Below are positions 1 to 9,131 of a stretch of 64,000 nucleotides of DNA, piece after piece. The notes beneath the pieces were generated by a model. That model ran no database searches. It was not told the DNA's origin and was given only the letters and a program-made list of their open reading frames with translations. The stretch is from Nitrospira sp. (GTDB lineage Bacteria; Nitrospirota; Nitrospiria; Nitrospirales; Nitrospiraceae): NCBI GenBank assembly GCA_024998625.1, contig JACOEL010000004.1, positions 62,001-126,000 of the forward strand, read 5' to 3'. The position numbers and the translations under genes are program-made. Position 1 is the first letter of the stretch. The number at the start of each line of letters is the position of its first letter.

Positions 1-621
1 GTCTCCGATCCCGAACAGGCGGTGGCACTGCTTGGATTCGATACGATTAAGTCCTTGGTGCTCTCCAGCCAGGTCTTCGCGCAGTTCGACCAGGCGCAGC
101 TCCCGTCATTTTCCCTAGATGAGTTGTGGCGGCATGCGATGTTCGCCGGCAGCTGCGCGCGACGAATTGCGAAGGAGGCCGGTGCAAGTCAGCAGGTCAC
201 GGATGAAGCCTTTACCGCTGCCTTGCTCCACGACGTTGGGGTGTTGGTGCTGGCGGCCAACAAGCCCGATGACTACGCGCGTGTCCTGGAGCTGATGCAG
301 ACGAAACAGCGGCCTGATTGGGAAGCCGAGCGGGAGGTGTTCGGGGCCGATCATGCCCATGTCGGGGCCTATCTACTCGGAATCTGGGGCCTCGGCGACG
401 GCATTGTGGAAGCGGTGGCCTATCATCACCATCCTGACGATTACAAGGGATCCGGGTTCTGTGCCGTGACCGCCGTTCATGTGGCGAATGCCGTGGCTGA
501 GGTCCAGGCTCGTCCCGGTGAGAGCCCGACCGAAGTCCCCGGCCTGGATCAGCACTACCTGATGCGTGAAAATTGCCTGCCACAACTTTCCCGTTGGCGC
601 GATCTCTGTCTCGCGGCTTGA
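1..621 (+). CDS. HDOD-domain signalling protein, 5' end outside window
   Basis: The frame is open from base 1, so the start lies upstream; about 206 codons are visible, ending in TGA. The residues read as an HDOD domain, an HD-related fold used as an output module in bacterial signalling proteins. The central LLHDVGVLVLA helix keeps an His-Asp pair and is followed by a histidine-rich YHHHPDD segment. The missing N-terminal part could carry a receiver or other domain, as many HDOD proteins do. Direct function cannot be read from the fragment. Confidence 0.85.
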   Translation, partial: VSDPEQAVALLGFDTIKSLVLSSQVFAQFDQAQLPSFSLDELWRHAMFAGSCARRIAKEAGASQQVTDEAFTAALLHDVGVLVLAANKPDDYARVLELMQTKQRPDWEAEREVFGADHAHVGAYLLGIWGLGDGIVEAVAYHHHPDDYKGSGFCAVTAVHVANAVAEVQARPGESPTEVPGLDQHYLMRENCLPQLSRWRDLCLAA

Positions 622-706
622 TTCTGTTCGCGCCTTCTTGACCCCTGGTCTTTTCTGGCAGTACAACCAACCACATATTCTCGGCATTTTCTGATTGGAG
701 CGGACC

Positions 707-2044
707 ATGGGAGGATTCCTATCCGTGCGACCTGCCTCGATCATCAGCTTGCTGACATGCGGACTCATGCTCCTGTGCGCGCCCTGGAGTCTGGCCGGCA
801 CCGTCAGGGTCGATCTGGGGGGCGAGCAGGGCCCGATGAATCATCGAGCCAACGGGTATCTGGTCAGCATCGAGCCGACAGACCCGCCGATGGAGCTGAT
901 TCTTCCCTTGAAGCCCACCAGTTTTCGCGGAAACACCGGATATGTGTTGAGTAACTATGACCGGCTCAAACAGGCCGGGGTGAGGGAGTTTCAGCTCACG
1001 CTCGGACTGGTCTTCGAGCATCGTGCCCTGCAGATTTTCGATATCAACCAGATCGGTCTCGACGGGAACTATGAGCCCTGGTTGGCGCATGTGGATCATG
1101 TGATCGATCAGGTGCTGCAGCGACAACTGTCGGTCATCTGGGATATCTATAATGAACCTGATCTTGCGGCGGTTCCTCTCAATGACAGCGAACGACTCAA
1201 AGAAGGCTGGCGGCTGGCCTATCAGCGCATCAAGCAGCGGGTTCCTGGCGCACAGGTCGTCGGGCCGAGCGTAAGTCGATACCGGTTGCTCAAGCCCTTT
1301 CTGGAGTGGAGTGATTCACAGGGGGTCTTTCCCGATGTCGTGGCCTATCATGAATATGCGGATCCATCGGATGCCATCAGGTACGTGACTGATTTGCGCG
1401 ATTACTTGAAAGCCCGCGGCCTGGCGCGGCCGATTTCAGTGAACGAGATCCTGGGGCAGGAGTCCTGGACGATTGCCGGTTATACAGCGGGGGTGATTGC
1501 CGCCTATGAGCGGGCGGACATCCTGAGTGCGATGCGCTCCTGTTGGCCTGATCCTCAGGACACGAGCCGGAGCTACGTGGAAAATACCTGTGATAACCCT
1601 ACGCTGGACGGATTGTTGTATGTCGATCGAAAGCAGAAACGGCCAGGGTGGCACGTCTATAAGACCTATGCGGGGATGGAGGGTGTCCGGCTGTACACCA
1701 TGACGGATAGTCCCAAACTCCATGCCCTCGCCGCGCTGGATAAGACCACCGGCACGTTACGGCTCTTGTTGGGCAAATACGAGGACGATTCGCCTGGTGA
1801 CACGCAAGTCGTGCTGAAGAATATCGGGCGTCTGTTTCCGTCGCAGCACAGCGGGACGGTGCATCTCTGCGCCGAGCAAATACCAGATGTGGGGTCCGGT
1901 CCTCTCGAAGCGCCTGTTGTCACACTCGATCGTGCGCTTTCAGTGGAACATGATGAGCTCTCGTTCACCCTGCCTCAGTTCTATCATTCCGATGCTTATC
2001 GGGTCGTCCTGAGCCTCTCCGAACCGTGCCGCGCTTCACATTGA
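707..2044 (+). CDS. Secreted glycoside hydrolase-like protein, clan A fold
   Basis: A 445-residue protein with a hydrophobic signal peptide (about residues 5-31, ending near SLAG). The middle looks like a TIM-barrel glycosidase: an IYNEPD segment puts a likely acid/base Glu near residue 150, and SVNEILG puts a likely nucleophile Glu near 247. The C-terminal 110 residues look like a beta-sandwich. This resembles GH39/GH5-type enzymes, but the family assignment is inferred. ATG at 707 is preferred because GGAG lies six bases upstream; a TTG at 695 is also in frame. It would act in the periplasm or outside the cell. No sugar-transport genes adjoin it. Confidence 0.75.
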   Translation: MGGFLSVRPASIISLLTCGLMLLCAPWSLAGTVRVDLGGEQGPMNHRANGYLVSIEPTDPPMELILPLKPTSFRGNTGYVLSNYDRLKQAGVREFQLTLGLVFEHRALQIFDINQIGLDGNYEPWLAHVDHVIDQVLQRQLSVIWDIYNEPDLAAVPLNDSERLKEGWRLAYQRIKQRVPGAQVVGPSVSRYRLLKPFLEWSDSQGVFPDVVAYHEYADPSDAIRYVTDLRDYLKARGLARPISVNEILGQESWTIAGYTAGVIAAYERADILSAMRSCWPDPQDTSRSYVENTCDNPTLDGLLYVDRKQKRPGWHVYKTYAGMEGVRLYTMTDSPKLHALAALDKTTGTLRLLLGKYEDDSPGDTQVVLKNIGRLFPSQHSGTVHLCAEQIPDVGSGPLEAPVVTLDRALSVEHDELSFTLPQFYHSDAYRVVLSLSEPCRASH

Positions 2045-2264
2045 GCGGAACAGTCGACCGACTCACCGGCTGTTGGCTCTGGATTTCTGTAGGGCTCGTT
2101 CACAACGGATGCAACGTATTCGAAAGCGCTTGCCTGTCGTCAGATGGGAATAATTCCTTCCTGAATATACAGCCTCAGACGGCATGTGTCGTTGTATCTG
2201 TTCCCGTGAATGGCTCAAGGCACGGACGTGTGTTGCGTGCGGCGAAACTCGCTGGCTGCAGGCA

Positions 2265-2699
2265 CTACACGAACCGTCTGCGCTGGTCCGGGGAGGGGAC
2301 CCGGCATGCATCGGTTTTGCCCATCCATCGGTACCGATGGCGCGCAACATAATCGTACAGCGCATCACGCAGGGGGCGTGGAATCAGAATGCCGAGATAG
2401 AAGAGGGGCCAGAAGCCGGGGAGGTGCCGCACAATTCTCAGCGCGGCCGTGGATTTGGTGTAGACCCGGGCCTGCTCCAGCAGGAGGAAAGTTGAAAAGT
2501 CTTCGGTCGAAAGCTGCAGTGTATGCAGAATCTGTTGTCCCCGCTCGGATTGCAGGGCACCGAACTTGAACGTCTCGTGGGGATCGTGATCGATCAAAAA
2601 GCTCACCCAGGCATGGCACCAATTGCACACACCATCGAACACAATGACGTGCTCATGTCTGGCCCACTGATAGGATTCCGGATCATACCTGCCTGTCAT
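2265..2699 (-). CDS. DCC-family thiol-disulfide oxidoreductase (DUF393)
   Basis: A 144-residue protein with the family signature near the N-terminus, VFDGVCNWCHAWV, a CxxC-type redox pair in the position typical of DUF393. The C-terminal half carries the usual PLFYLGILIPRPLRDALYDY segment. The start at 2699 gives the normal family length and follows a GGGAGAGG-like SD; a longer frame extends upstream without support. The family is predicted to catalyse thiol-disulfide exchange, with unknown partners. A second, decayed copy lies at 27.5-27.9 kb and helps to read that pseudogene. Confidence 0.88.
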   Translation of the reverse strand: MTGRYDPESYQWARHEHVIVFDGVCNWCHAWVSFLIDHDPHETFKFGALQSERGQQILHTLQLSTEDFSTFLLLEQARVYTKSTAALRIVRHLPGFWPLFYLGILIPRPLRDALYDYVARHRYRWMGKTDACRVPSPDQRRRFV

Positions 2700-2942
2700 C
2701 TGCTGCCTCTCCCGCTGAAGCAACTGCTGAGTCTTCTCTCTACGGAGTGGAATCACGTTTTTTAGACGACACCACCATCGGCATTGTACCGGTTCATAAA
2801 CAGGCCGGTCCATAATCTCGATTTCTCTGCTGTGTCGGCGTATGCTTTTGCGTCAGGCGACCTGCAAGTTCTGGCCGGGCGGGTGTATGGCGGCGGTCGG
2901 GGATCGAGGCAACCACGCGCGGACAAGAAAGGTGGGTGCAGC

Positions 2943-3539
2943 ATGAAAGGTACAGGAGTTTTCACCGGCCTCGTCGTCGGCATCGTCGCAACCGTTCTGT
3001 TGAGTCAGTGGACGATGAGTGCCGCGAGCAAGGCGGCGGGGAGGGCACCCTGCCTACCTGCCGATATGGTCGCGGATTATGTGCATAGTGTAATCCAGGC
3101 CGATCGGGAGTTCTACACCACCGACATCGTGGAGCGGATGCAGTTGCGGGGAATCGTCTTTGCCGCAGAAAACTGGAGAGAGACATCCAGGCTTCCCCTT
3201 CCTGCTCAGTTCTTGCTCGAATCGGGTCGGCTCGTTGCGCAGCAACGTAATGGCATTCGATTCCGGCTCATCAGCAATTGGCCGATCAACAAGACGAATC
3301 GTCCGGCCACCGACTTCGAGCGAGCCGGTCTGACCGAGATCCTGATCAATCCCGACCGTCCCCATACCGGTGTGACGACCGAGGGAGGCAGACCAGTCTT
3401 TCAGGCTCTCTACCCGGACAGGGCCCTGTCCCAGACCTGTGTGAGTTGCCACAACGCGCACCCCAACAGCCCAAAGAAAGATTTCAAGCCACATGACGTG
3501 ATGGGGGGAGTGCTGCTGACCCTACCGCTTCCCCACTAG
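2943..3539 (+). CDS. Periplasmic Tll0287-like / DUF3365 haem protein
   Basis: A 198-residue protein with an N-terminal membrane anchor or signal segment (residues 8-22) and a single c-type haem motif CVSCH at residues 166-170. The region before it, with AENWRETSRLPLPAQFL and an INKTNRPATDFE segment, matches the DUF3365 (Tll0287-like) sensor fold, whose members bind haem in the periplasm and often act as redox or ligand sensors. The start is set by AAAGGTGGG upstream of ATG. It stands alone, with no kinase or cyclase fused. Confidence 0.82.
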   Translation: MKGTGVFTGLVVGIVATVLLSQWTMSAASKAAGRAPCLPADMVADYVHSVIQADREFYTTDIVERMQLRGIVFAAENWRETSRLPLPAQFLLESGRLVAQQRNGIRFRLISNWPINKTNRPATDFERAGLTEILINPDRPHTGVTTEGGRPVFQALYPDRALSQTCVSCHNAHPNSPKKDFKPHDVMGGVLLTLPLPH

Positions 3540-3651
3540 GCTTCGCACCAGGAGCGGGCCGCCTCTCGGGTCGTGCGAACGGGGAGGAGTGGGCCGGCTG
3601 TGCCTCGCAACGAGTCGGCAGCCTGCTGAGGGCATATTAAGGAGAGGCTCT

Positions 3652-4425
3652 ATGCCGGACATCGTCCACGCGCAATTTGCGCACACGAATGCGTACCTCA
3701 CGCAACTCATCGAGCACTTTGCCCGGATCGACCAGCACATCGAGAATGGGGAAACGGTCACCATCAATATGCGCGACGGCGACAGATCGATCTCCCTCAC
3801 GGTCAGTCGTGACAAGGTCGTCAAGCGTGCCGCGCCAACTCAGCGGCCCGCGACGGGCAAGGCTCCGGCGTTGGCCGACAACGATAGTCTGGTGGCGGCT
3901 CTCACCAAATCGTTCAGCTTCGACATCGGCGAAGCGAATCAGACGATTTCGATCGGTGAGATTCAGTTTCATCTCACGAACGTGGCTGCGTCGAAACCGG
4001 CCGTCGGTTCCGGGGCGAATCTGCGCCGGACGTTGGGGTTGCCCGAACCGGCTGTGACGTACAACAACGCCGAATGGGTCTTGCTCGACGATTGTCGGTA
4101 TGCGGCATTGGATGGGTTCATGGTGACGGCCAAGCGCGGCTTCAAGACCGACTTGGCGAGTATTCCACGTTTGTTATGGGGCTTCATCGCGTCATTTGAA
4201 CTTTCGCTGGTCGCCCCTATCGTGCACGATTTGATTTACGGCTCCGCCGGATCTGTGGCCTTGCCTGACGGCGAAGTCACGCCCGCCGACAAATGCTTTG
4301 ATCGAAGAGAGGCCGATGATCTCTTTCTCGAATTGATGACTCGGAGCAAGGTTGCCTATTGGAAGCGTAACGTGGCCTACCTGGCCGTCCGCGCGTTCGG
4401 CGGGTCATCCTGGCGACGAAGGTGA
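3652..4425 (+). CDS. DUF1353 family protein
   Basis: A 257-residue protein. Residues about 145-257 form a DUF1353 domain: FKTDLASIPRLLWG, then APIVHDLIYG, then an R-EADDLFLELM stretch and a C-terminal YLAVRAFGGSSW. These His and Asp residues are the family's conserved core and suggest a metal-binding, peptidase-like fold, as in phage-associated relatives. The N-terminal 100 residues are unique and helical. ATG at 3652 follows AAGGAGAG by eight bases, which excludes the longer GTG start at 3589. Function is unknown. Confidence 0.8.
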   Translation: MPDIVHAQFAHTNAYLTQLIEHFARIDQHIENGETVTINMRDGDRSISLTVSRDKVVKRAAPTQRPATGKAPALADNDSLVAALTKSFSFDIGEANQTISIGEIQFHLTNVAASKPAVGSGANLRRTLGLPEPAVTYNNAEWVLLDDCRYAALDGFMVTAKRGFKTDLASIPRLLWGFIASFELSLVAPIVHDLIYGSAGSVALPDGEVTPADKCFDRREADDLFLELMTRSKVAYWKRNVAYLAVRAFGGSSWRRR

Positions 4426-4540
4426 GCGCGAGAATCGTGTGATCGCAAGATGCGCCGTCAGAAGAATTCTTCGGCCTTCCCGCTGCCTCGTGCTGCCGAA
4501 CAAGCTGAACAGGTGCGTGCCTGCAAGGAGAGGTATTGCC

Positions 4541-5095
4541 ATGACCACCCAGTACTACACGGCCTCAAGTCTCGATGGATTCATCGCGACTCTCGACGAT
4601 TCTCTCGACTGGCTCTTTCCACTCGGTGATATTAACGAGACGGGGTATCCGTCGTTCATCAAGGAGGTCGGCGTTTTGGCGATGGGTTCCGCCACCTATG
4701 AGTGGATGCTGCGCCATGTCATCAAGGCGGAAGGGAGCGAACCGGTCGCCTGGCCCTATTCTCAGCCCGCCTGGGTGTTCTCAAGTCGTCGCCTTCCCAA
4801 GGTGGAAGGTGCGGACGTCCGATTTGTACGCGGGGACGTTCGCCCGGTTCATGCTGACATGCAGAAAGCGGCACATGGCAAGAACATCTGGTTGGTCGGG
4901 GGAGGTGAATTGGTCGGGCAGTTTTATGACGCCGGACTCCTTGACGAACTGATCGTGCAGGTTGGTTCGGTTACCCTCGGATCAGGCAAGCCGCTCCTGC
5001 CTCGCAGAATCACGTCGCCTTCCTTCATCCTGGAGTCGGCTCGCGCGATCGGGCCAGGCTTTGCTGAGTTGCGATACCGCGTGCCGCGTGGGTAG
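4541..5095 (+). CDS. RibD C-terminal / dihydrofolate-reductase-like oxidoreductase
   Basis: A 184-residue protein starting MTTQYYTASSLDGFIA, the usual opening of small NADPH-dependent DHFR-like (RibD C-terminal) proteins. The later KNIWLVGGGELVGQFYDAGL carries the glycine-rich nucleotide-binding loop, followed by LLDELIVQV. These proteins are widespread YyaP/YwjB-type reductases with unknown substrates. CAAGGAGAGG lies upstream of the ATG. An in-frame extension to 4352 has no ribosome-binding site and is not used. Confidence 0.88.
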   Translation: MTTQYYTASSLDGFIATLDDSLDWLFPLGDINETGYPSFIKEVGVLAMGSATYEWMLRHVIKAEGSEPVAWPYSQPAWVFSSRRLPKVEGADVRFVRGDVRPVHADMQKAAHGKNIWLVGGGELVGQFYDAGLLDELIVQVGSVTLGSGKPLLPRRITSPSFILESARAIGPGFAELRYRVPRG

Positions 5096-5221
5096 GGTTT
5101 CGTAGCGGTTCGAATGTGTGCGTCTGGGGGAAGGGCGAGGCGTGCATCCTTTTTGAACGAGCTCCGTCTCTAAGGGTGAAGGCAATAACGTCTTCGGCAA
5201 ACCTGAAGAAAGGAGTTCATC

Positions 5222-5713
5222 ATGAGACCTCACCTGGTCCTCGATGTGCGCAACGTGCCAGCATCCGTGGAATTCTATCAGAAGGTGTTCGGCGTCGCGC
5301 CGCAGAAGTATACGAGCGACTATGCCAAGTTCGATCTGGCGGAGCCCGCCTTGAATTTCTCTTTTCTGTCTTCGACCGGCCGAGTTAGTGCGGTGGATCA
5401 TCTCGGGATCGAGGTGGAATCTATCGAGGAGGTCGCAGTTTGGAAAACGCGCCTCCAGAGCGCCGGCATCCTCGCCCGGGTGGAGGAAAATGTCTCGTGT
5501 TGCTATGCCCGGCAGGATAAGGTGTGGTTTTCCGATCCGGACGGCAACGCCTGGGAAGTGTTCACCGTGCATGAGCAGCTGCCCGTTGAAGGGTCGCTGG
5601 TGAATACCGGATGCTGTGTTCCGGCTCACGGCGGCGCAGGGGCCAAAACCTGCGGGGCTTCGATCGTACCGGAATCAGACCGTGGAGGAGAGAATGGAGA
5701 ATCAGGCCGCTGA
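5222..5713 (+). CDS. arsI: ArsI/CadI-type VOC dioxygenase (C-As lyase candidate)
   Basis: A 163-residue protein. The first 120 residues are a single VOC/glyoxalase-fold unit opening HLVLDVRNVPASVEFYQKV. The vicinal pair Cys93-Cys94 in SCCYARQDKVW, together with His60 and Glu112 in the usual metal-ligand positions, matches the ArsI/CadI group, in which the cysteine pair binds trivalent organoarsenicals and an Fe(II) centre cleaves the C-As bond. That activity is inferred. AAAGGAG precedes the ATG. The last 20 bases overlap the sigZ start, so the two genes are probably co-translated. No other ars genes are nearby. Confidence 0.82.
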   Translation: MRPHLVLDVRNVPASVEFYQKVFGVAPQKYTSDYAKFDLAEPALNFSFLSSTGRVSAVDHLGIEVESIEEVAVWKTRLQSAGILARVEENVSCCYARQDKVWFSDPDGNAWEVFTVHEQLPVEGSLVNTGCCVPAHGGAGAKTCGASIVPESDRGGENGESGR

Positions 5714-6269
5714 GATGTGGCAGCAAGTCCACGAGAGGCTGCGGGCCTTCATCGTCAAACGTGTCGGCAACGAATCGGAGGCGGATGACCTCCTGCAGGA
5801 CGTGCTCATGCGTGTACATCGGCATATTGATGAACTTCGGGAACCTGATCGGCTCGTGTCCTGGGTCTTTCAAATCACCCGGCACGTTTTGATCGACTAC
5901 TACCGGACGCCTGGACGTCGCCGGGAGTTGCCGAGCGGGTCGGCGGAGGAATTGGAGGCGATGTATTCGGGGCCGCATGAGGATCCGGAGGCGGCGGCAG
6001 GGCTGGAACTGTCCGGTTGCCTCCGGCCGATGATTGAACGGCTGCCGCCGGAGTATCGTCAGGCAATGACGTTGGTTGAACTGGAGGGACTCACGCAGAA
6101 ACAAGCAGCCGACCTGGTGGGGCTATCCGTGCCAGGCATGAAGTCGCGTGTCCAGCGCGGCCGGAAGCAACTGAAGATGCTGCTCGAGGAGTGTTGTGTC
6201 ATCGAGCTGGACGGCCGCAATGGTGTCATCGATTTTGAGCATCGCCGTCCGGACTCACCGTCCTGTTAG
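5694..6269 (+). CDS. sigZ: ECF-type RNA polymerase sigma factor SigZ
   Basis: A 191-residue sigma factor. Region 2 is visible in EADDLLQDVLMRVHRHIDEL followed by SWVFQITRHVLIDYYR (core binding and -10 recognition). Region 4 is LPPEYRQAMTLVELEGLTQ then QAADLVGLSVPGMKSRVQRG, a helix-turn-helix for the -35 element. The C-terminal CC-rich tail (ECCVIELDGRNGVIDF) is characteristic of the SigZ group. ATG at 5694 follows GGAGGAG, inside the end of arsI. No anti-sigma gene adjoins. The overlap suggests that SigZ is made together with the dioxygenase. Confidence 0.9.
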   Translation: MENQAAEMWQQVHERLRAFIVKRVGNESEADDLLQDVLMRVHRHIDELREPDRLVSWVFQITRHVLIDYYRTPGRRRELPSGSAEELEAMYSGPHEDPEAAAGLELSGCLRPMIERLPPEYRQAMTLVELEGLTQKQAADLVGLSVPGMKSRVQRGRKQLKMLLEECCVIELDGRNGVIDFEHRRPDSPSC

Positions 6270-6306
6270 CCCCGGCAAGGAGAAAGATCGACCACGGGCA
6301 ATTCGT

Positions 6307-7749
6307 TCACTCGGTCACCCCGAATGCGTCCGGTGGGACGAGGTCGTCCGCGGGGACGTCGCGAATCTGAATCGAGTCGACGCGTTGTTGGGCGAGAACG
6401 TCCGAAATGATGACGACCTTGTCCCCGGCCTTGAATGCCTCGCGATCTTTCAGAATCCTGAACGCCGTCTGCAACGTCTTTTCCGGGTCCGAGCTGAAAT
6501 CGATCTTAAAAGGAAGAACGCCGCGGTTGAGCATCATGGTCCGTCGCGGCTGGCTCATGTTGGTGAAGGCATAGATGTTGGTGGCGAACGGGCGGCAGTT
6601 GGCGACGAGATCGGCCATGAGGCCTCGTCTGGTGATCACGACGATGCCTTTGGCCTTGACCCCCTCGGCGAGCTGGACAGCTGCTGCGGCAAGTTGTTGC
6701 TTGTTCTCCGCGTTGCGCAAATGTTTGGCAAACTGCAATCCGGGGATGGTTTCCGATTTCAGCGCAATTCTGCGGAGGAATTCGACGCACTTCACCGGAT
6801 ACTTGCCCACCGTGGTTTCGCCGGACAGCATGACGGCATCGGCTTCCTCATAGATCGCATTGGCGACGTCGGTGACTTCGGCCCGGGTCGGATGCGGGTT
6901 GTGGATCATGGATTCCAGGAGATGGGTCGCCACGATCACGCGTTTGCCGTACTCGGCACAGAGCCGCACGATCGTGCGCTGGACATTCGGCAGATCCTCC
7001 AGGTTGATCTCCACGCCGAGATCCCCGCGCGCGACCATAATGCCGTCCGATTCCTTGATGATCGCTTCCAGGTTCCGGACTCCTTCCTGGTCCTCGATTT
7101 TGGCAATGATCTTTACCCTCCCGGCCTTGTCGCCCATCAATTCCTTGAGCTGTTGAATATCTCCGGCCTCGCGCACGAACGACAGGGCGATGAAGTCCAC
7201 ATCCCGCTCTAATCCAAAGAGGATATCCTTGATATCTTTTTGCGTGATCGACGGGAGATTGACGCGGACGCCGGGGAGATTCACGTGGCGTTTGCTTTTC
7301 AGAAGCCCGCCGTCTAAGACACGGCACCGCATGTGGCGTTCGTGTTTCTCCAATACCTCAAAATTGATCAGCCCGTTGTCCACGGTGATCCGGTCCCCAA
7401 CGTTGACCGCCTCAAGCAGGTCCGCATAGTTGATGTGGATGGAGCTTTCCTCGACGTTCATCGGACCGCGTGTGGTCACGGAGACAATATCGCCTTGTTT
7501 CAGATCGAGCTCGTTGGAAAGGTCGCCGGTACGGATTTCAGGACCTTGTGTGTCCAGAAGGATGGGAATGGGAAACTTCACCTTGCGGTTGAGAGACTTG
7601 ATGTGCTGGATGACCCTGGCGTGCGATGCATGGTCGCCGTGGGACATGTTTAGCCGGGCGATACTCATGCCTGCCTCGTAGAGCTTCTGCAGCATCTCGT
7701 AGGACTCCGTGGCGGGACCGATCGTGCAGATGATACGAGTCTTTTGCAT
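6307..7749 (-). CDS. pyk: Pyruvate kinase
   Basis: A 480-residue enzyme converting phosphoenolpyruvate and ADP to pyruvate and ATP, the last step of glycolysis, in the cytoplasm. Family signatures are clear: TRIICTIGPAT at the start, ARLNMSHGDHASH, the catalytic KIEDQEGVRNLEAII lysine-glutamate segment, GIMVARGDLGVEI, and VMLSGETTVGKYP. The C-terminal domain is full length. ATG at 7749 follows GGGAG; the longer in-frame start lacks homology. It is a single gene, convergent with sigZ. Confidence 0.97.
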   Translation of the reverse strand: MQKTRIICTIGPATESYEMLQKLYEAGMSIARLNMSHGDHASHARVIQHIKSLNRKVKFPIPILLDTQGPEIRTGDLSNELDLKQGDIVSVTTRGPMNVEESSIHINYADLLEAVNVGDRITVDNGLINFEVLEKHERHMRCRVLDGGLLKSKRHVNLPGVRVNLPSITQKDIKDILFGLERDVDFIALSFVREAGDIQQLKELMGDKAGRVKIIAKIEDQEGVRNLEAIIKESDGIMVARGDLGVEINLEDLPNVQRTIVRLCAEYGKRVIVATHLLESMIHNPHPTRAEVTDVANAIYEEADAVMLSGETTVGKYPVKCVEFLRRIALKSETIPGLQFAKHLRNAENKQQLAAAAVQLAEGVKAKGIVVITRRGLMADLVANCRPFATNIYAFTNMSQPRRTMMLNRGVLPFKIDFSSDPEKTLQTAFRILKDREAFKAGDKVVIISDVLAQQRVDSIQIRDVPADDLVPPDAFGVTE

Positions 7750-8037
7750 TCGTGCTCCCTGGGTTGGCAGCCGAGCCCTGCAGCTGAGGTGCAACCGGCG
7801 AATGACTGACGATGTTGCGCGGGGAAGACGAGAAGAACGGGAGTTATTCTACTTGGTATCGCCGGTCGAGTCTATCGCGGCGCCAGGGGGCAAAATCCAT
7901 GTCTCGTGGAAAACGGTTCGCGACCCGGGCGATCGCCGCTTGCGGACGATGAGCGACAAATGCCGATTCCCGAAACCTTCAGATCCGTACCTCCCGCTTG
8001 TGCTTCCCGTCGTCCGCTCACGAAGCGCTCGAACACC

Positions 8038-8675
8038 TCAGAGTTTTTGGGGCCGCCACACATGTTCGATCGCCGCACATTTTTCCTTGAGTCCACCGGG
8101 CACATCTGCGCTGCTGAAGAGCCGTAACTGGTACCGATGGGCATAGTGTCGACGGACTTCCTCGTGGCTGATTGAGAACGGAGGACCTTCCGTCGCGCGT
8201 TGGTCGTATTCATAACAAATGAGCAACTGCGACGCCTGTTCCGTGATGTCTGTGACGTGCGCGGTGTAGCGACTCCGCATGTTCTCCGGAAGAGCGACCA
8301 GCGCAGCCCGGTCGTAGATCGCATCGACCGGACCCAGCATCGTTTTCGTCACAGTGAAGATATCGCCGATAAAAATGTCGATGTTGTTCGCATGGTAGCG
8401 ATCTATGCCGTTATTCCTCGTGATCGTCGGTTTTACCCCGAGCTCCACGAACAATTGCTCGATGGCGATGAGCTCAATTCGGCTCCGGCAACGCGATAGC
8501 CTTCGGACAGCAGCCACGGAATATCCAGCGTCCTCCCGCACAAGGGCACAAAAACCCGGCTGCCTTTCGGCAGAGCGAGCTCGGCGAAATACTTCACCAG
8601 CAGCGGGTTGGCGTCACTTTTGTGAAACTCGATCTCACTTTTTGTCCACCTGTCAAGCCAAAATTGTGGTTCCAT
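8038..8675 (-). pseudogene. tpm: Thiopurine S-methyltransferase (TPMT) family gene, frameshifted
   Basis: Two overlapping reading frames together give one complete TPMT. The first, from ATG at 8675, encodes MEPQFWLDRW...VFVPLCGRTLDIPWLLSEGYRVAGAELS. The second resumes as IAIEQLFVELGVKPT and runs to HVWRPQKL at 8038. The family reads GxELSxIAxxxF at the join, so one base appears to be missing near 8470. Intact members methylate thiopurines, selenite or tellurite using SAM. It could be a true inactivating deletion or an assembly indel; the protein is otherwise well preserved, so decay would be recent. Confidence 0.85.
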
Positions 8676-8834
8676 ACTCAGTGACCTTTCTGTGAGTTGC
8701 CTCGCACGCGCTTGTTGTTTGGGCGGATTCATCATCGAACTGTCGGAAGTATAGCTTGCCAAACGACATGGCGGAAGGCGCATCATCTGGCCTGTATTCG
8801 TGCGTAAAACGCCACATCACGGTCAAGCTATGGT

Positions 8835-9065
8835 ATGGTCGGCGGATTGGCGACGGCGATTGCTCTAACACGGGTCTCAGACCTGATTGCTACAGTCCCC
8901 GACGCCATACGGGCATTCTGCGCGCTGGAATGCATAGGGGTTTCGCTCCCGCTCTCCACGCCGGAGTTCACAGTGTCGCTACTCTGGCATCCGCGGCTCG
9001 ATGTCGATCTCGCGCATCGCTGGCTGCGGGGCCATGTCCGGCAGATCTGTGCGACGACTACCTGA
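8835..9065 (+). pseudogene. LysR-type regulator remnant (effector-domain C-terminus)
   Basis: About 76 codons read as the last part of a LysR-family substrate-binding domain: TRVSDLIATVPDAIRAF, then PLSTPEFTVSLLWHPRLDVD and AHRWLRGHVRQI, the phrase typical of this family's C-terminus. No helix-turn-helix half remains upstream; the preceding 150 bases encode nothing recognisable before the TPMT gene. It is therefore a fragment left by deletion. The parent gene may have controlled one of the neighbouring oxidoreductases, but that is speculation. Confidence 0.65.
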
Positions 9066-9131
9066 CGCTGATAGCCTGCTGTCGTCGATCAACACCGAAC
9101 GAGCGGTTGGCAGCGCGTCCATCGGCCGCGA

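Noticed and set aside
6196-7212. 338-codon frame antisense to pyruvate kinase
   Set aside because: Pyruvate kinase is unmistakable on the minus strand; this frame has no homology and no SD.
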